64,000 nt of DNA from Mercenaria mercenaria (taxonomy: Eukaryota; Mollusca; Bivalvia; Venerida; Veneridae): assembly GCF_021730395.1 (NCBI RefSeq), contig NC_069363.1, positions 45,995,001-46,059,000 on the forward strand, written 5' to 3'. The translations under genes were made by a program, and so were the position numbers. Positions 35,605-47,695 of this stretch are shown here, piece after piece; position 1 is the stretch's first letter; each line of letters begins with the position of its first letter. Under the pieces are notes generated by a model. It was not told the origin of the DNA and did not search any database. It saw only the letters and a program-made list of their open reading frames with translations.

Positions 35605-36929
35605 GTGTTTTTGTTTGTTTGTTTGTTTGTTATTGGAAATGTTCGGAGCTTTTCTTATGTAAAATTTTGACGTGAGCTAGCATTAGTTTCCTTCTTTCCA
35701 GCAATGAATATAAAAAATATTTCTAAAAGATGATTTACTGCTTGTAAATTATGTTCTATTGATCTCACACTTTGTGCGAAGAATACCAGCAGTTTAATTA
35801 TTGATAGATAATTATGTAAGATACTTAACCATATTGATCTTTAGTTTTTTTATTCTATTGAGGATATGTTTCAATGAAGACATTAGAGCGGCTGAGATTC
35901 AGGACACGTGTAGGAAACTGTTATACAGAGTAATAACATCTGCTAAAAGTTGTCCGAATCTAATTGTGTTCTTTGATATGATTAAATTTTCAGACATTAG
36001 TTTAAATGTATCTGGAACATGGATATGTTAACTGTATTAAAATAATATTTGCTGAAATTGGTCCCCTTAAACGCTTATATTAAAGAATTAAATCCAACAC
36101 TTGTCCGTATTTGTTCGTGTACGGAATCGTTTGTAATGTCAAATGAAAGGCCCAACAGTCATACATTTTGCATCAAGAATCGACCATAAACCAAGGACCT
36201 TGATGGCCCTCACTCGAGCGTTAACATGACCTTTCAGACACGAGAAAGGTGCATTTGTGGTGCTCTTTCAAATCATGTTTGGCAGTATCAATCAAAGCGG
36301 CAAGAAGTTTTTCATATATTTTAGCTCTGGTTGTCAAGATAACCCTTTAAGAAATAAAAACATTCAAATCGGTTTAAGCAAGGATGTTTCTCTCTAAGTT
36401 TGGTGAATATACATCTGGCGAAAAATGAAAAAAAATATACATAGCTCGTTATAAAACAATGACTGCTGTTGTGATACTAAATTTGATCTGAACAAACTTG
36501 GTAGTGCACCACTTACTATTGCCACTTGTAAAATGTATGTGTAAGCCTTGCACTATTTGACAGGATGTATTTTTAAGTAGCTCTGACTCCTGTCTAACCA
36601 GGAAATCCTAGGTAACTAGCTTGAGAAAGTCAGAGGCGGATCACTGGCCAATATGAAAATTATTTACATTATTCTGAAGGAAATCTGTGCCTGGTATGAA
36701 AACACTGGCTACTGTCTTGTTTTACACTTTTATAGAATACTTTGTTACAGGTAACCATATGTAATTCTACATGCAAAACACCAATGGCCCTTGAATGAAT
36801 TATGTAGTAGACCACTTGCCTTTCATTAATTTCAAATACTGGAGTACTTCGGTCTTAGTTCCTGATGTTTTATAGACTACATCCCCAGTGCTTTATTTCT
36901 CTAAAATTATTAAAAATTATTTTTTGTGC
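35605..36929. other. intergenic; one unassigned short frame
   Basis: A 76-codon frame at 35801-36031 (hydrophobic start, then FNEDIRAAEIQDTCRKLLYR) has no recognisable domain. It could be an exon fragment, but nothing in the sequence proves it. Confidence 0.4.
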
Positions 36930-37860
36930 GATATTTTAAGCGAAACGGGACTGAAACGCCGCCAGTGGTAACATAGCTGAGACAATAAGCAGCTCTTATG
37001 TAGGGACAAAAGATAATAGGTAAGGGTAGATTTCTCGGAAGCACAGAGCACCATAAACACAGCCTCAGAGCCATGCATTTGCTAAGTAGGCCCACAACAA
37101 AAAGAATCTTTAACGGAAAACATTATAGACGGGTTGCTTTTAAATCCAACAAGTACATATTAATTTTATGCAAAATATAGAAAAAGGGGGAAGGAAGGGG
37201 TAGGGGGGGGGGGGGGTGAAGGGGAAAGTGGAACAAGGATGAATATTCAAAAGGGAATGCTACGTTCCTTAATCACAGTTACCCTACAACGTAAACCACA
37301 GCAGCGCAGACACTCATGTACAAAAGACAAACACACATACATAACTAACTTACATAGATAAACAGACAAGTAAGATATAAAAACACTGTAGGGCACCGCC
37401 CAAGACATACAGACATACAAGCACACAAACGCACACAAACGCACACACATAAGCAGGAAAAAACAATAATCGGACAACGCCTTAGGACTCCGTTAGCCAA
37501 AATTAAGGTGGGCACGATAACTTACTCATAGTAAAAGGGGAGGGGATGCCAAAGTAAGGGAGCGCAAATGCAAGGGGAAAGGATGGGAGACGACAGGGGG
37601 AGTGAGGAGAAAGAGGAAAGAAACGCTAACAACAAACAAGACAACATACGCAACACAAAGTACAAGACAGGCAGAAAACAAGTTGAAAATAGGGGCACCG
37701 CCTTGGAACGGTCAGTAACCTATAGGGGAAAGTGGGAGTTTAAACGCGTTTAGGGCATGCCAACCTCGCACTTACCCTATTTCCAAAAAGTTAGACAACA
37801 CAATGTAAATAAAATCATTCCCCACTGGGAAAGGCTCTAACATTAGTGAAAAAATACCAG
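36930..37860 (+). repeat. interspersed repeat (ggcaccgccttggaacggtc family), copy 2, with G tract
   Basis: Longest copy of the family also seen at 16985-17520 and 53940-54210; it also contains the 8990-9078 block. A poly-G run lies at 37202-37216, and purine-rich low complexity at 37180-37240 and 37560-37680. Confidence 0.7.
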
Positions 37861-38038
37861 ATCATATTAAGTAAAGCATACAATTATGGTAAATCTAAGG
37901 TATAATTACACCAATGTACTCAACAACTCAAACTCAACTCAAACAACTTTTGAACACCAATTTACACCAGAAAATTAAATGCATGCACTATTTCGTATCA
38001 TTAAAATATATTATTATAAACTTATATATATTTATATT

Positions 38039-38070
<32 letters not shown>

Positions 38071-39112
38071 AATATAGTATTTTAATTGAAACAGTATCGA
38101 AATAGTTTATTTTGCCCGTCAGCGTGCTATGCTTCCAAGAGATCTTACAGACTGATTTACATACCTGATAAATATTCCTATCACTCGCAAAATAGTCTTC
38201 AGTCCTAACCAAAGACATGTTTTCCATCCGTCTCAATGTTAACACATAAGAAGTCGACAAAAATATACATGTTTACAGTTTGCAATAAATTATTTAAAAA
38301 ACAAGTATCCGTCATGACTTTACACTCGCGTGCTTAATTTGTGTTTTCCGCAAGATGTAAAATATATTGTCATTCTTTAACAATACACTTTTATTGATTT
38401 TCATGCGGCAGCACTCAGTAGATACAGGAGACTAAATATATATAGATGAACGGAAGCCACAGCAATTACAGCACGGTATCGTGGAATCATGAATAGAATA
38501 AGTGGTTCATGGCGTGATCGGCACGTTGACGACTTATGACCTCTTAAGGTATGCTATCAATAATCTTCAATATTCAGAATATCAAAACAATTATTACATC
38601 GAAAACATATTGATGATATAGACCTTCAAATTATGAATAATGTTTATCCATACAAATTCTAGATATTTCTATAAATCATCAGACCAACAGTAATTGAAAC
38701 AACCCACGATTTATGTTTATATGAACGTGTCCTTTTAATGTGAATCATTTACAGACAAATATTATAGATATTGTAATCTGAAATAAAAAGTATTCAAAAT
38801 TGTTCTTCTCTTCTTGGATAAAATAAAAACACATAATTGCTTAGTGTTTATATAAGACCGCTTTTGTTTTGCCGTTGATATCTAACAACAATGCTTTTTG
38901 TGTAATTGTTGTGGGAATTGAAATTGTTTAACTACGCGCGCGGCTCGACTATTTTTACATCAATCCCATGACACCATTGACGCGAGAGATTGAAAAGATC
39001 CAGCCTAACAGTTTATATTCTGTATGTTCGTTTAAAGCTATTGTCTAACTAAATTTTTTACGTCAGAATTACTTACACGTTTTGATGGCACCACTCTATA
39101 TTCAACTTTATT

Positions 39113-39148
<36 letters not shown>

Positions 39149-39627
39149 AAAGGAACATTCAAACACGATCCGATTAGTTTTCCTATTAAACATAGAAGAC
39201 TGAAAATTGTGTGTTATTATGCAATAATTCACTGTTCGTACGTCACAATTATTACGCCGTAGTGCCACACATCATAGCGGCGCGCTGGAAAAGAAACCCA
39301 CAAAAAAACATGCAAAACTTTGGTGGATGTCGTCAAGGATGTGCATAATAATTCCTGGTGACGTGTTAGAATTAAAATAATATATCTCAAACAATGATTT
39401 GCTCTTGAATAAATTTTGGTGCGTATAATTAATTATGTGTATTTCAACATTTAATGTCTATACTTTTGTAAACTTATAGATGATGTATGCTCCTTGCATA
39501 AGAACAAATATTTCTCTGTATTTCAAAATAAGTAGAATCGCTAAATGAATAAGACAATGCCTTTTCGTTGAATTTTTATCATGTATTTAACAACAAAGGT
39601 ATCTAAATGATTCAGTAATCTGATAAA
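37861..39627. other. intergenic with microsatellites
   Basis: (ATA)n at 38038-38065 and (ATTT)n at about 39110-39147. Otherwise AT-rich non-coding. Confidence 0.55.
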
Positions 39628-39996
39628 TATTGCTGCATCCAGGTGCCAGCAGAGAGATTTAAATTTGTCTTCCGTACGATTTACTATCTCCTACGTAGGA
39701 CTTAGTTCCTCCCACGTAGGACTAAGTATCTCCTACGTAGGACTTAGTATCTCCTACGTAGGGCATATTATCTCCTACGTAGGACATACTATCTCCTACG
39801 TAGGACTTAGTACTTCCTACGTAGGATATAGTATCTCTAACGCAGGACATAGTACCTTCTACGTAGGACATAGTATGTCCTACGTAGTACAAACTATCTC
39901 CTACGTATACTTAGTATCTCCTACGTAGGACATACTATCTCCTACGTAGGACATACTATTTCCTACGTAGGACTTAGTATCTCCTACGTAGGCAAT
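39628..39996. mobile_element. solo end of a 21-bp-iteron transposon (IS3EU-like)
   Basis: Begins TATTGCTGCATCCAGGTGCC, aligning with the outer end of the 43963-51732 element (TATGGAAGCGTCCTGGTGCC). It shares 'agcagagagatttaaatttg' and continues with about 15 units of TCCTACGTAGGA plus a 9-base spacer. It stops at 39996 without a visible partner end or target duplication, so it is a truncated or solo terminal repeat. The open frames of repeated SYVG peptides on both strands are by-products of the 21-base unit. Confidence 0.8.
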
Positions 39997-40845
39997 GCGT
40001 TTTGCCATGGCAAATTTGCCAAAATGCAATCTTTGCATACACGAGTACTGAAATGAATATACATGTAATTCATACTGACTTTGAAGCAGGTTAGTAAATA
40101 AACAATTTAAAATACTTTTCATTTGTGTAAAGCGCGTATAAGTTGCAAAAAGAAACATTTGACATCCTTATCATGTATGTTTTTAATCAAACAATAAACG
40201 TTTATTGGATTATTAACAAGGGAAATTATTTACAAAGCTTTACAAAGGTGAACGAATACAATATTGAGTGGCGTGATCACTCACGACAATTTTATTGATG
40301 ACTCAGTAATGCTGTCGTCATAAGAAAGTCTCAATCATCGGTGTCATATTTAACATAAGAGTAATAATAGAATTCCTTTATTATTAGCGTTAGCGGAAAT
40401 TTTGCGTTTGAAAAAAAAATGAAGTCGTTGATTAGCTGAGAATTATTTATCACAGTCTTATCTCTGTTAACGGCATCTCTGTAGAGCAAATCCTCTCTAT
40501 TAAAGGTAATTTATTCGCTAATTAAACTGACATTTTATTGATGATCAGCTGACCTACGGAAGGTCAATGGTTCTACCCAGGTACCCGCCAAAAATTCCCG
40601 GAGTGGCACCTGTGGTCTTTCTTCACCATAAAAAGCTTGAGGTCGTAATATGACCTATGACTAAGTCGGTAAGACATTTAACTGAACAAAAAACAACAAA
40701 AAGGATATATGTTAATGTGCAAAATCTGTTAGAGCTAAAGATTCAACAGTCTATCAATACTCTACCGTATCTTTCAGTTGCAGACATTTTTGATTCACTT
40801 GAAGTTTTGTGTGAAACCAAAATATATTAAAGAACTGCCACTTAA
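39997..40845. other. intergenic with old SINE body at 40541-40680
   Basis: 40541-40680 ('agctgacctacggaaggtca', 'ggttctacccaggtacccgc', 'aagcttgaggtcgtaatatg') is a diverged, headless copy of the SINE body seen at 58260-58400. No gene. Confidence 0.6.
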
Positions 40846-41175
40846 AGGGACTAGCCTCCAGATCGTTCGACAACAAAAAAATTTTTTTTTTAAATATCTG
40901 AAAATAAATGCTCTATTTCTTAAGAAGGTTCGATTTTAAATATCTATATTTTGAAGTCATAATTCACTAATTCCGCTATAGCGCTATTGGTTACGACGAC
41001 GTAAAAGTCTTTATTGCCGCGGTGGTCCGGGGTTCGATTCCCGACGCGGTCATTTTTTTTTTTCTTGATTTGGAATTTTTACAATATTTTAGATTCATAT
41101 TCTAATGTTCATAATATGACCAAACTTCAATTTGAGAGAAAGATTACTTTTAGCCAAATCTGGAGGTCAGTGCCT
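40846..41175. mobile_element. 330-bp TTAA-flanked MITE containing a tRNA-like segment
   Basis: Ends AGGGACTAGCCTCCAGAT and ATCTGGAGGTCAGTGCCT are inverted and flanked by TTAA at 40842-40845 and 41176-41179. Inside, about 40969-41052 resembles a tRNA: 'tatagcgctattggttacga' (A-box-like) and 'ggggttcgattcccgacgcg' (perfect B box), followed by a T run. This suggests a SINE or tRNA copy inside a DNA element. Confidence 0.75.
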
Positions 41176-41818
41176 TTAAGTACTCTAGACGGATGTATGA
41201 CAAACCGTGAATTATTTTAGAAATTGAGCTATAAATTGGACAGGAATTATATAATTTATACAGAAGGTATAAATTTTCATTGAGAAATTTGCCGCTGTCC
41301 GTCTGTTTTTGACTCTAGACTTAATTACGCCTAACGCTAGGAATCGCGTGTACAGGAATGCATTTTCGCAATCAATATTCATCTGTAAATAAAAAGAAAC
41401 ATTTCATTTCAACGCTATTCGGTAAATAGATATTGATTTCATTTTATTGGCATGGCGAGCTTTGAAAAAGCTGAAAATGAGAAGGTTAGAATCATTTGTA
41501 CAAAATCAGGCACGCTGTATCACACAACGAAGCCAATTAGGGTGATCGAAACCGGTGTCTAACATGTTGAATACTCAACCCCTTTGTTATACATGTAAAA
41601 CAATGTATTTATACATGTATGTTGATACGAAACGGAAACGTATTTCTTGCTCACTGATTGCCGTTTCAGACAGAACTAAGATCAAATTCAGAAATAATTA
41701 CCGGCAATAATATTACAATGTCGGTTTAAGATTAATGACTCATAGTTATATACATGTACACTGTATGCACGAGCAGACAGCTGGCTGCTCATTTTACGGA
41801 ATCCTGTTGGGGCCATTT
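41176..41818. other. intergenic, nothing recognised
   Basis: No gene or named repeat seen. Confidence 0.45.
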
Positions 41819-42300
41819 ATAATGTCGCCGTCGCGTTTGTGGGATCGACACACGACAACGCGAAGTGATATAGCGACATTACGAAGTGACACCCGACAAT
41901 CGCAAACGACGGCGACAATCCCAAACGACAATGTCGCGATATCCACTTTGAAATGTCGGCTTTCAAAAGCACGATGTATCGCGATGTCACTTCGCGTTGT
42001 CGAGCGTCGTATCGCATTGTCGCTATGTCACTTCGTAATGTCGCGATGTCACTTCGCGTTGTCGTGTTTCGACCCTGCAAACGCGACGGCGACATTATCA
42101 AACGACATGCGATAATCACAAACGACGCTCGACAACGCGAAGCGACATTTTCCAAATGTCGTATCGTATGTCGCGTGTCGCGGGTTTGGGTGAGGGTCGA
42201 CGCGCGACAATTCCAAACGATACACGACACGCAAGTGACACTCGACAATACAAAGTGACATTTTCATAATGTCGTATCGCATTGTCATGCATCGACCGGA
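41819..42300. repeat. CpG-dense word-mosaic repeat with foldback
   Basis: Built from recurring words CGACAAYG, CATTGTCG, AAACGACA and CACTTCGCGTTGTCG on both strands. 41819-41870 ('ataatgtcgccgtcgcgttt'...) is the near-perfect reverse complement of 42047-42097. CpG density is far above the surrounding AT-rich DNA. Overlapping open frames on both strands share no conserved protein and follow from the scarcity of stops in such words. Confidence 0.8.
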
Positions 42301-43956
42301 GTTCATTTTAATAAATACCGGCTAATCTTGGTCGCATTTTTTCGAACAATTCATCAATTTTATTTTATTATTAAAAGCGTTAAAAGTAAGGTATCAAAGT
42401 GAAATTTCTTTTAATAAGTAGTATTGCCTAACCGAATATTAAAAACAATGTTCTTCCCCGACAGGCACGCCGTCGGGAACATTTGCTGAACTTTGTCATT
42501 TTTGGCTTAAAATATTAGCAATGGATCTAGCAGATAAAAGCACTTTTTGAGAAAAAAAAAAGATAGATGCAATTGATTATGTTTACAATGAAAAAAATAT
42601 AAATAATTGTCACAAAATGACCAAATAACGAAAATAAGTCAACAAATTTTTATTTCATGGTGCAGCATGTTTCATTAAGATAGAAATAGTTTGATTATCT
42701 ATCACTTCTATCGTCAAATAACATATTCATGTATATTTATATACCTTGTGTTAGTTCAGGCTAACGTGGCGACACTGTGGTCCATATGCGAAATCCATCG
42801 AGAAAAAAACACTTAAAATATTAAAGCCGAGAGAATGCTGTTTCTGAAACATAAACAGCTTGGAAACGAAAAATATATTTACATAATGTCGATTCTCCTA
42901 TTAGAATCAATTAAATTCAAATATTCCAAAGAATACATATTTCCGTAAAGACCTGAGTTTACTTTAAGACAACTGAAGAAGGAACCGCAAGAATTATTCT
43001 CTACATATGTTTTTGTACCAGCAGACTAGATGGTCAATAAATGTCATCATCGATTGACGCCTGCGCTGTATTTATGCTTTACGTAAGGAACATCAAATTA
43101 TTAAAACCTTCACCTTTTGTTCTTACACTGAACAGAATTCGGTCTCTAATCACATCGCTGAAGTTTGCTCTTTCAAAGTTTTATGTTCAGCAATATTCGA
43201 TTTTCCGATATGTATTGAATTCCTAAATTGTATAAAAAGTTACATTGCTAATTTAACATCCTATGCCACTACTTATTGGCTATTAAACACAACTTGAAAA
43301 GATACTGCGATAATGTATTTCCAAACTCTGAAAAAAAATACCTTTAAAGAATCTGGCGAAATCCTATAAAAATACAGTCAATACATAAGATTTCTATAGT
43401 CTATATATCACTTTACCGCATTATGTAATAAATGTCAAACTGGCCGATTTAATTAAAGGCACATTTTGCCTGGAAAAAAATATTACATTTCGGGAATTTA
43501 AATTTAATACAGATTTTCTGCTTGCAACATTGTTAAACATTTTACCATGTTAACCTTTGACACAGTTTGTAGAACCCTCTCCTTTCGTTTGGACATCATT
43601 TATGTCCAGATATGACGTGAAATTTTCCTGACAGGTAATTTGTATTTCGGTGGGAACTATTTGTACCTAACTTGTCGCAGAGTATTTTTATGGTTAAGAA
43701 AGGCTTAAACTATTTACACAGTCAGATGTGGTTACTAAATCTAGAATGATTCATGCAATCTCAATAATCAGTTGTTGCTCGAATATTTGATGATTTTTAT
43801 GCTGGGAGATGCAGTTAAATAAAACTTATAATTCGGACGCTTCTAAATCGCTTTGGAATGACATATCTCCGTATTTAAGACTGATTGAAGTAAACAGATT
43901 TACTTCAGTTTGAAAACTTTCAGTATCTAGATGGAAATGTCCTCAATGCAATCTAA
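42301..43956. other. intergenic 5' of the iteron transposon
   Basis: AT-rich, no supportable gene. A frame that starts at 43931 runs into the left terminal repeat and is not a gene. Confidence 0.5.
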
Positions 43957-43962
43957 TGAAAT
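43957..43962. repeat. 6-bp target-site duplication, left (TGAAAT)
   Basis: Matches TGAATT at 51733-51738 in five of six positions, directly abutting the inverted termini. Confidence 0.65.
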
Positions 43963-44433
43963 TATGGAAGCGTCCTGGTGCCAGCAGAGAGATTTAAATT
44001 TGTCTTACGTACGACTTACTATCTCCTACGTAGGAGTTAGTATCTCCTACGTAGGACTTAGTATCTCCTACGTAGGACATAGTATCTCCTACGTAGGACA
44101 TAGTATCTCCTACGCAGGACATAGTATCTCCTACGTAGGACATAATATCTCCTACGTAGGACTTACTATCTCCTACGTAGGACTTAGTATCTCCTACGTA
44201 GGACAGAGTATCTCCTACGCAGGACATAGTATCTCCTACGTAGGACATAATATCTCCTACGTAGGACTTACTATCTCCTACGTAGGACATATTAAGTACT
44301 ACGTAGGAGTTTGTATCTCCTATGTAGGAGATAGTATCTCCTACGTAGGACTTAGTATCTCCTACGTAGGACATAGTATCTCCTACGTAGGAGTTAGTAT
44401 CTCCTACGTAGGACTTAGTAACTCGTACGTATG
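43963..44433. repeat. left terminal inverted repeat with 21-bp iterons
   Basis: Roughly 20 units of TCCTACGTAGGA plus a variable spacer (cttagtatc, gttagtatc, catagtatc). A higher-order block of five units (105 bp, including the TACGCAGG variant) is repeated at about 44109-44185 and 44214-44290. Its inner edge 'taactcgtacgtatg' matches the inner edge of the right arm. Confidence 0.92.
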
Positions 44434-44531
44434 TCACTGACTAAAAAACTCTCCAGCATGCGTAGTGGAACAATATACTCGTGTGTACTATTATTTAGTA
44501 ATGAAACGTGTGTAATTTAAAACTACACGGC

Positions 44532-47500
44532 ATGGATGACTTTATAAAAACATATTTTGCATCTGGTATGAAATACCGTGAAATATTACTTTGTCTTGAA
44601 AAAATAAATGGGTTTAAAGTTTCTTTACGAAGCCTTAAACGGATATTGTCACGTATGAAGTTATTTAGACGCATAAATAAAAGTGATGAGCTTAGTGTTG
44701 GTCTCTATGTCATGGAAAATGTAATGAAATCCAGCAAACAACTTGGATACAAGATGATGCATCAGAAACTCCTTCAAGAGAGATATGTTGTTACACAAGA
44801 AACAGTTCGCCTGATGATGCATATTTGTGACAAAGAAGGTATTGAACAGAGAAGGAGAACTCGTCTTCAACGTCGGATGTACCTGAATCTTGGACCTAAT
44901 TATTTATGGCATATCGACGGGTATGATAAATTGAAACCGTACGGGCTGTGTATCAACGGAGCTATCGAAGGATTTTCTCGTTTCATAATATGGCTTGAGG
45001 TGCACAAAACAAACAGCGATCCTAAGATAATTGCTGGTTATTTTATGAATGCTGTGAAACATTTGCAAGGCTGTCCAACGCGTGCTAGGTCAGATTATGG
45101 CACCGAGAATGTTTACATTCGACAGATGGTCATTTTCCTTAGGGGTCAGAGAGACGAACAGTTAACAAACAGCTGTTTTTTACAAGGATCAAGTAACCAT
45201 AATCAAATAATTGAGCGTTGGTGGGGTATACTTCGAAATGAAAATGTTCAGTACTGGATAGATTTTTTCACAATGCTGAAAAGTACTGGTGATTTCAACG
45301 GAAGCTTCCTTGATAAGGCTGTTCTGCAGTTTTGTTTCATGGACTTAATTCAGGTACGTCTATATTTTTTTTTATAAAACATATGACAGATTTCTGACCT
45401 TTCTACACGGATTTTCGATTATATCGTTCATCGTATAATGATGTTACTTTATATAGAAACAGATTTTGCTCTACATGTATGTAGGTTAATTATTTGCTGG
45501 TCGTGTTAAAATATATAATTTAGTGACCAGGCACAGGCACCAGTATCGGACCTGGGACAAAAATATGGCCTTATTTTCATCCTAAATGTGTTCAAAATGA
45601 AAAATATGTAGTGAAATATGAGCCCCCTTCAAAAGATACATATATCTACTGAAGGCCAGAATCTCGAGAATCGAGCCTGCGAGCAATGTGTTCCGGGCCG
45701 TTGTGAAATAAATTCTCTAGACAAACAACCTATCACTGTTTCCCGTATACATTTAGCTACAAAATGAGACCGACCCCAAGTCTCTAGCCCTTCCCGTTCA
45801 TGAAATATCTATCAGGAAACGAATGCCTTCCGTCTGAAAGTCCCTGGTAGATAAAGATGCGGCACAAAGAATCGGTACGTAAACATAGACTAAAGTATAG
45901 CTGTCTGCCGATTACGGCTCAAATTCAATAAAAAAATTACTAAAAAGTATAACTAAATACATAAACTAGGGCCACTCAAAACACGCGATATTTGCGTTTC
46001 AAATTTTTTCCACATGCTACGCCATTGAACAGAATTCATTAAGTATTTTTATCAATTTCTGATTGGCCAATAGCGACAGACCTCCGACAGAACCGCAACG
46101 TTTCGTACAAAATTACTCGGATATTATCATTTCTGTTTCAGTGGCGGACAATACAATCGAAAGACCGACGGAAAAATAAAAAAGTAAATATCGCGTGTAG
46201 CAGATGCTACTGACGGTGGTGAGTGGCCATAATTTACATATTTAGTAATACTTGTTATTCATGGCAAATGAATTTGACCCGTTCTAGGCTGACAGACATC
46301 TTTTAGTCCGTAATTTCGTACCGTTCCGTTGTGCCACACTTCTATCTACCTGGAACTTGCAGCATTCTGATAGATATTTCATGAACGGGGAGGGCTAGAA
46401 ACTTGGGGTTGGTCTCAATTTGTAGCTAATTGTACATGCGAAATTGTGATAGGTAGTTTGTTCAATTGTCTAGAGACTTTATTTCACAACGGCTCGGGAA
46501 GTGAACCCATCGCTCGCAGGCTCGATTCTCGAGATTCTGGCCTTCAGTAGATATATGTAACTTTTGAAGGGGCCAATATTTCACTACATAGTTTTCATTT
46601 TGGACTCATTCAGGATGTAAACAAGGCCATATGTTTTGTCCCAGGACCGATACTCGTGCCTGTGGTAAGTTACAATGGTACCAGAAACGTCAATATTTTT
46701 CAATACACGGACGCCTGAATTTCATATCGGGTGCGTAACGTAATTTACTGCTTGTCGTTGCATTAATTATTTTATTTATTTCAGTATCGTTAGTCTTAAT
46801 CAGACTATTAAACAAATTTATAATATTCACATTTCGTTTATACATGCAGATATGCATGTGATAAAAAGGTTATTATCTTTGCATACATACATTATACGTG
46901 TAGATACCGGTATGTATGAAATAAAAAGTTCTCAATGCACGAGTTCTGCAACGGAAATATTGGTCGACTTTTGGAGCGCAAAAGAACGAATTCATATTTT
47001 CCAATGTAAATCTAATACAGTACTCTTTTTATAACTTACGCATACCTCACTTTTAATTATTATATAAATGGTACACATCTTTTTATGAAGCGTGAGTGAA
47101 GTTGAAATTATCGTCGCTGAAGAACTTTTAAACGTGACGATATACCTGAAACTGACGTCACACACCCGGTATGAAATTTGAACATAAAAAAATAACATTT
47201 CAGATTCCATTGAAATTTAATAGAGTTTTAAAAGGAGTGTTAACAAATACATTTAAAAGTGTGTGCGATGTCTTAAAAAGTGTAAATACAGGCCTATATA
47301 TAGCGTGCATCGTAATTACTTTCTTTCGCCATTATACTTTTATCTATACATTTTTTCAGGAAGAACTTAACTCTGTAGTTAAACTGTGGAATAACCATCG
47401 TATAAGACCATCAAGCAATCCAAACCAGCCATACGGAAGACCATTTTTGATGTATCATTGTCCTGGAATGTTCGGCTGTCAGGATTATCTTTGTCGTACA

Positions 47501-47695
47501 TCTGAAGCACAGGTGAACTTGTGTCTTGAGGAAAATCTTCAAAAGGGAAATGTTACATGTGACGAAACGGTGTTTGAACTGTGTACCATCATCATGTCGG
47601 ACCATAATATGATGCCTGCCAAAACAGCAGACGATGCTGCACTGCTTTACCAATTTCTCCGACGGGAAATATTAAATGAACTTCACCAGTACTAA
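44532..47695 (+). CDS. DDE integrase-type transposase of the iteron transposon, two exons
   Basis: Exon 1 is 44532-45353, ending CAG|GTACGT; exon 2 is 47360-47695 after ttttttcag. Phase 0 is kept, and together they give 385 residues. ATG 44532 has an excellent context (ggcATGg); an upstream in-frame GTG is not needed. The N-terminal 55 residues look like a helix-turn-helix (YREILLCLEKINGF...SLRSLKRILSRMKLFRR). The catalytic core shows Asp129 in WHIDGYDK, Asp188 in RSDYGTEN and Glu228 in NQIIERWW, a DD(39)E spacing. The C-terminus carries ELNSVVKLWNNHRIRPSSNP and an acidic tail. It would cut and join the element's ends in the nucleus, probably binding the TCCTACGTAGGA units (inferred). No break is visible. 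The 2.0-kb intron contains a foldback insertion at 45532-46664. Whether it is expressed is unknown. Confidence 0.88.
45532..46664. mobile_element. 1.13-kb foldback element in the transposase intron
   Basis: Termini CACAGGCACCAGTATCGG and CCGATACTCGTGCCTGTG are inverted, and complementarity runs on for about 380 bases per arm (for example 'aggccagaatctcgagaatc' against 'gattctcgagattctggcct'). It resumes near the centre ('agggccactcaaaacacgcg' against 'cgcgtgtagcag...gagtggcc'). No coding frame and no certain target duplication. It is absent from the coding exons, so splicing could remove it. Confidence 0.85.

Noticed and set aside
35801-36031. 76-codon frame as an exon of a receptor-like gene
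   Set aside because: A weak hydrophobic start is the only hint; no neighbouring exons and no recognisable motif.
41735-42306. Overlapping frames up to 143 codons on both strands as genes
   Set aside because: They overlap each other antiparallel inside the CpG word mosaic and share no domain; stop scarcity comes from composition.
43931-44440. Long open frames of SYVG repeats on both strands (also 51198-51800 and 39665-40158) as repeat proteins
   Set aside because: They are the direct consequence of a stop-free 21-base palindromic unit; they run through transposon ends and occur equally on both strands.
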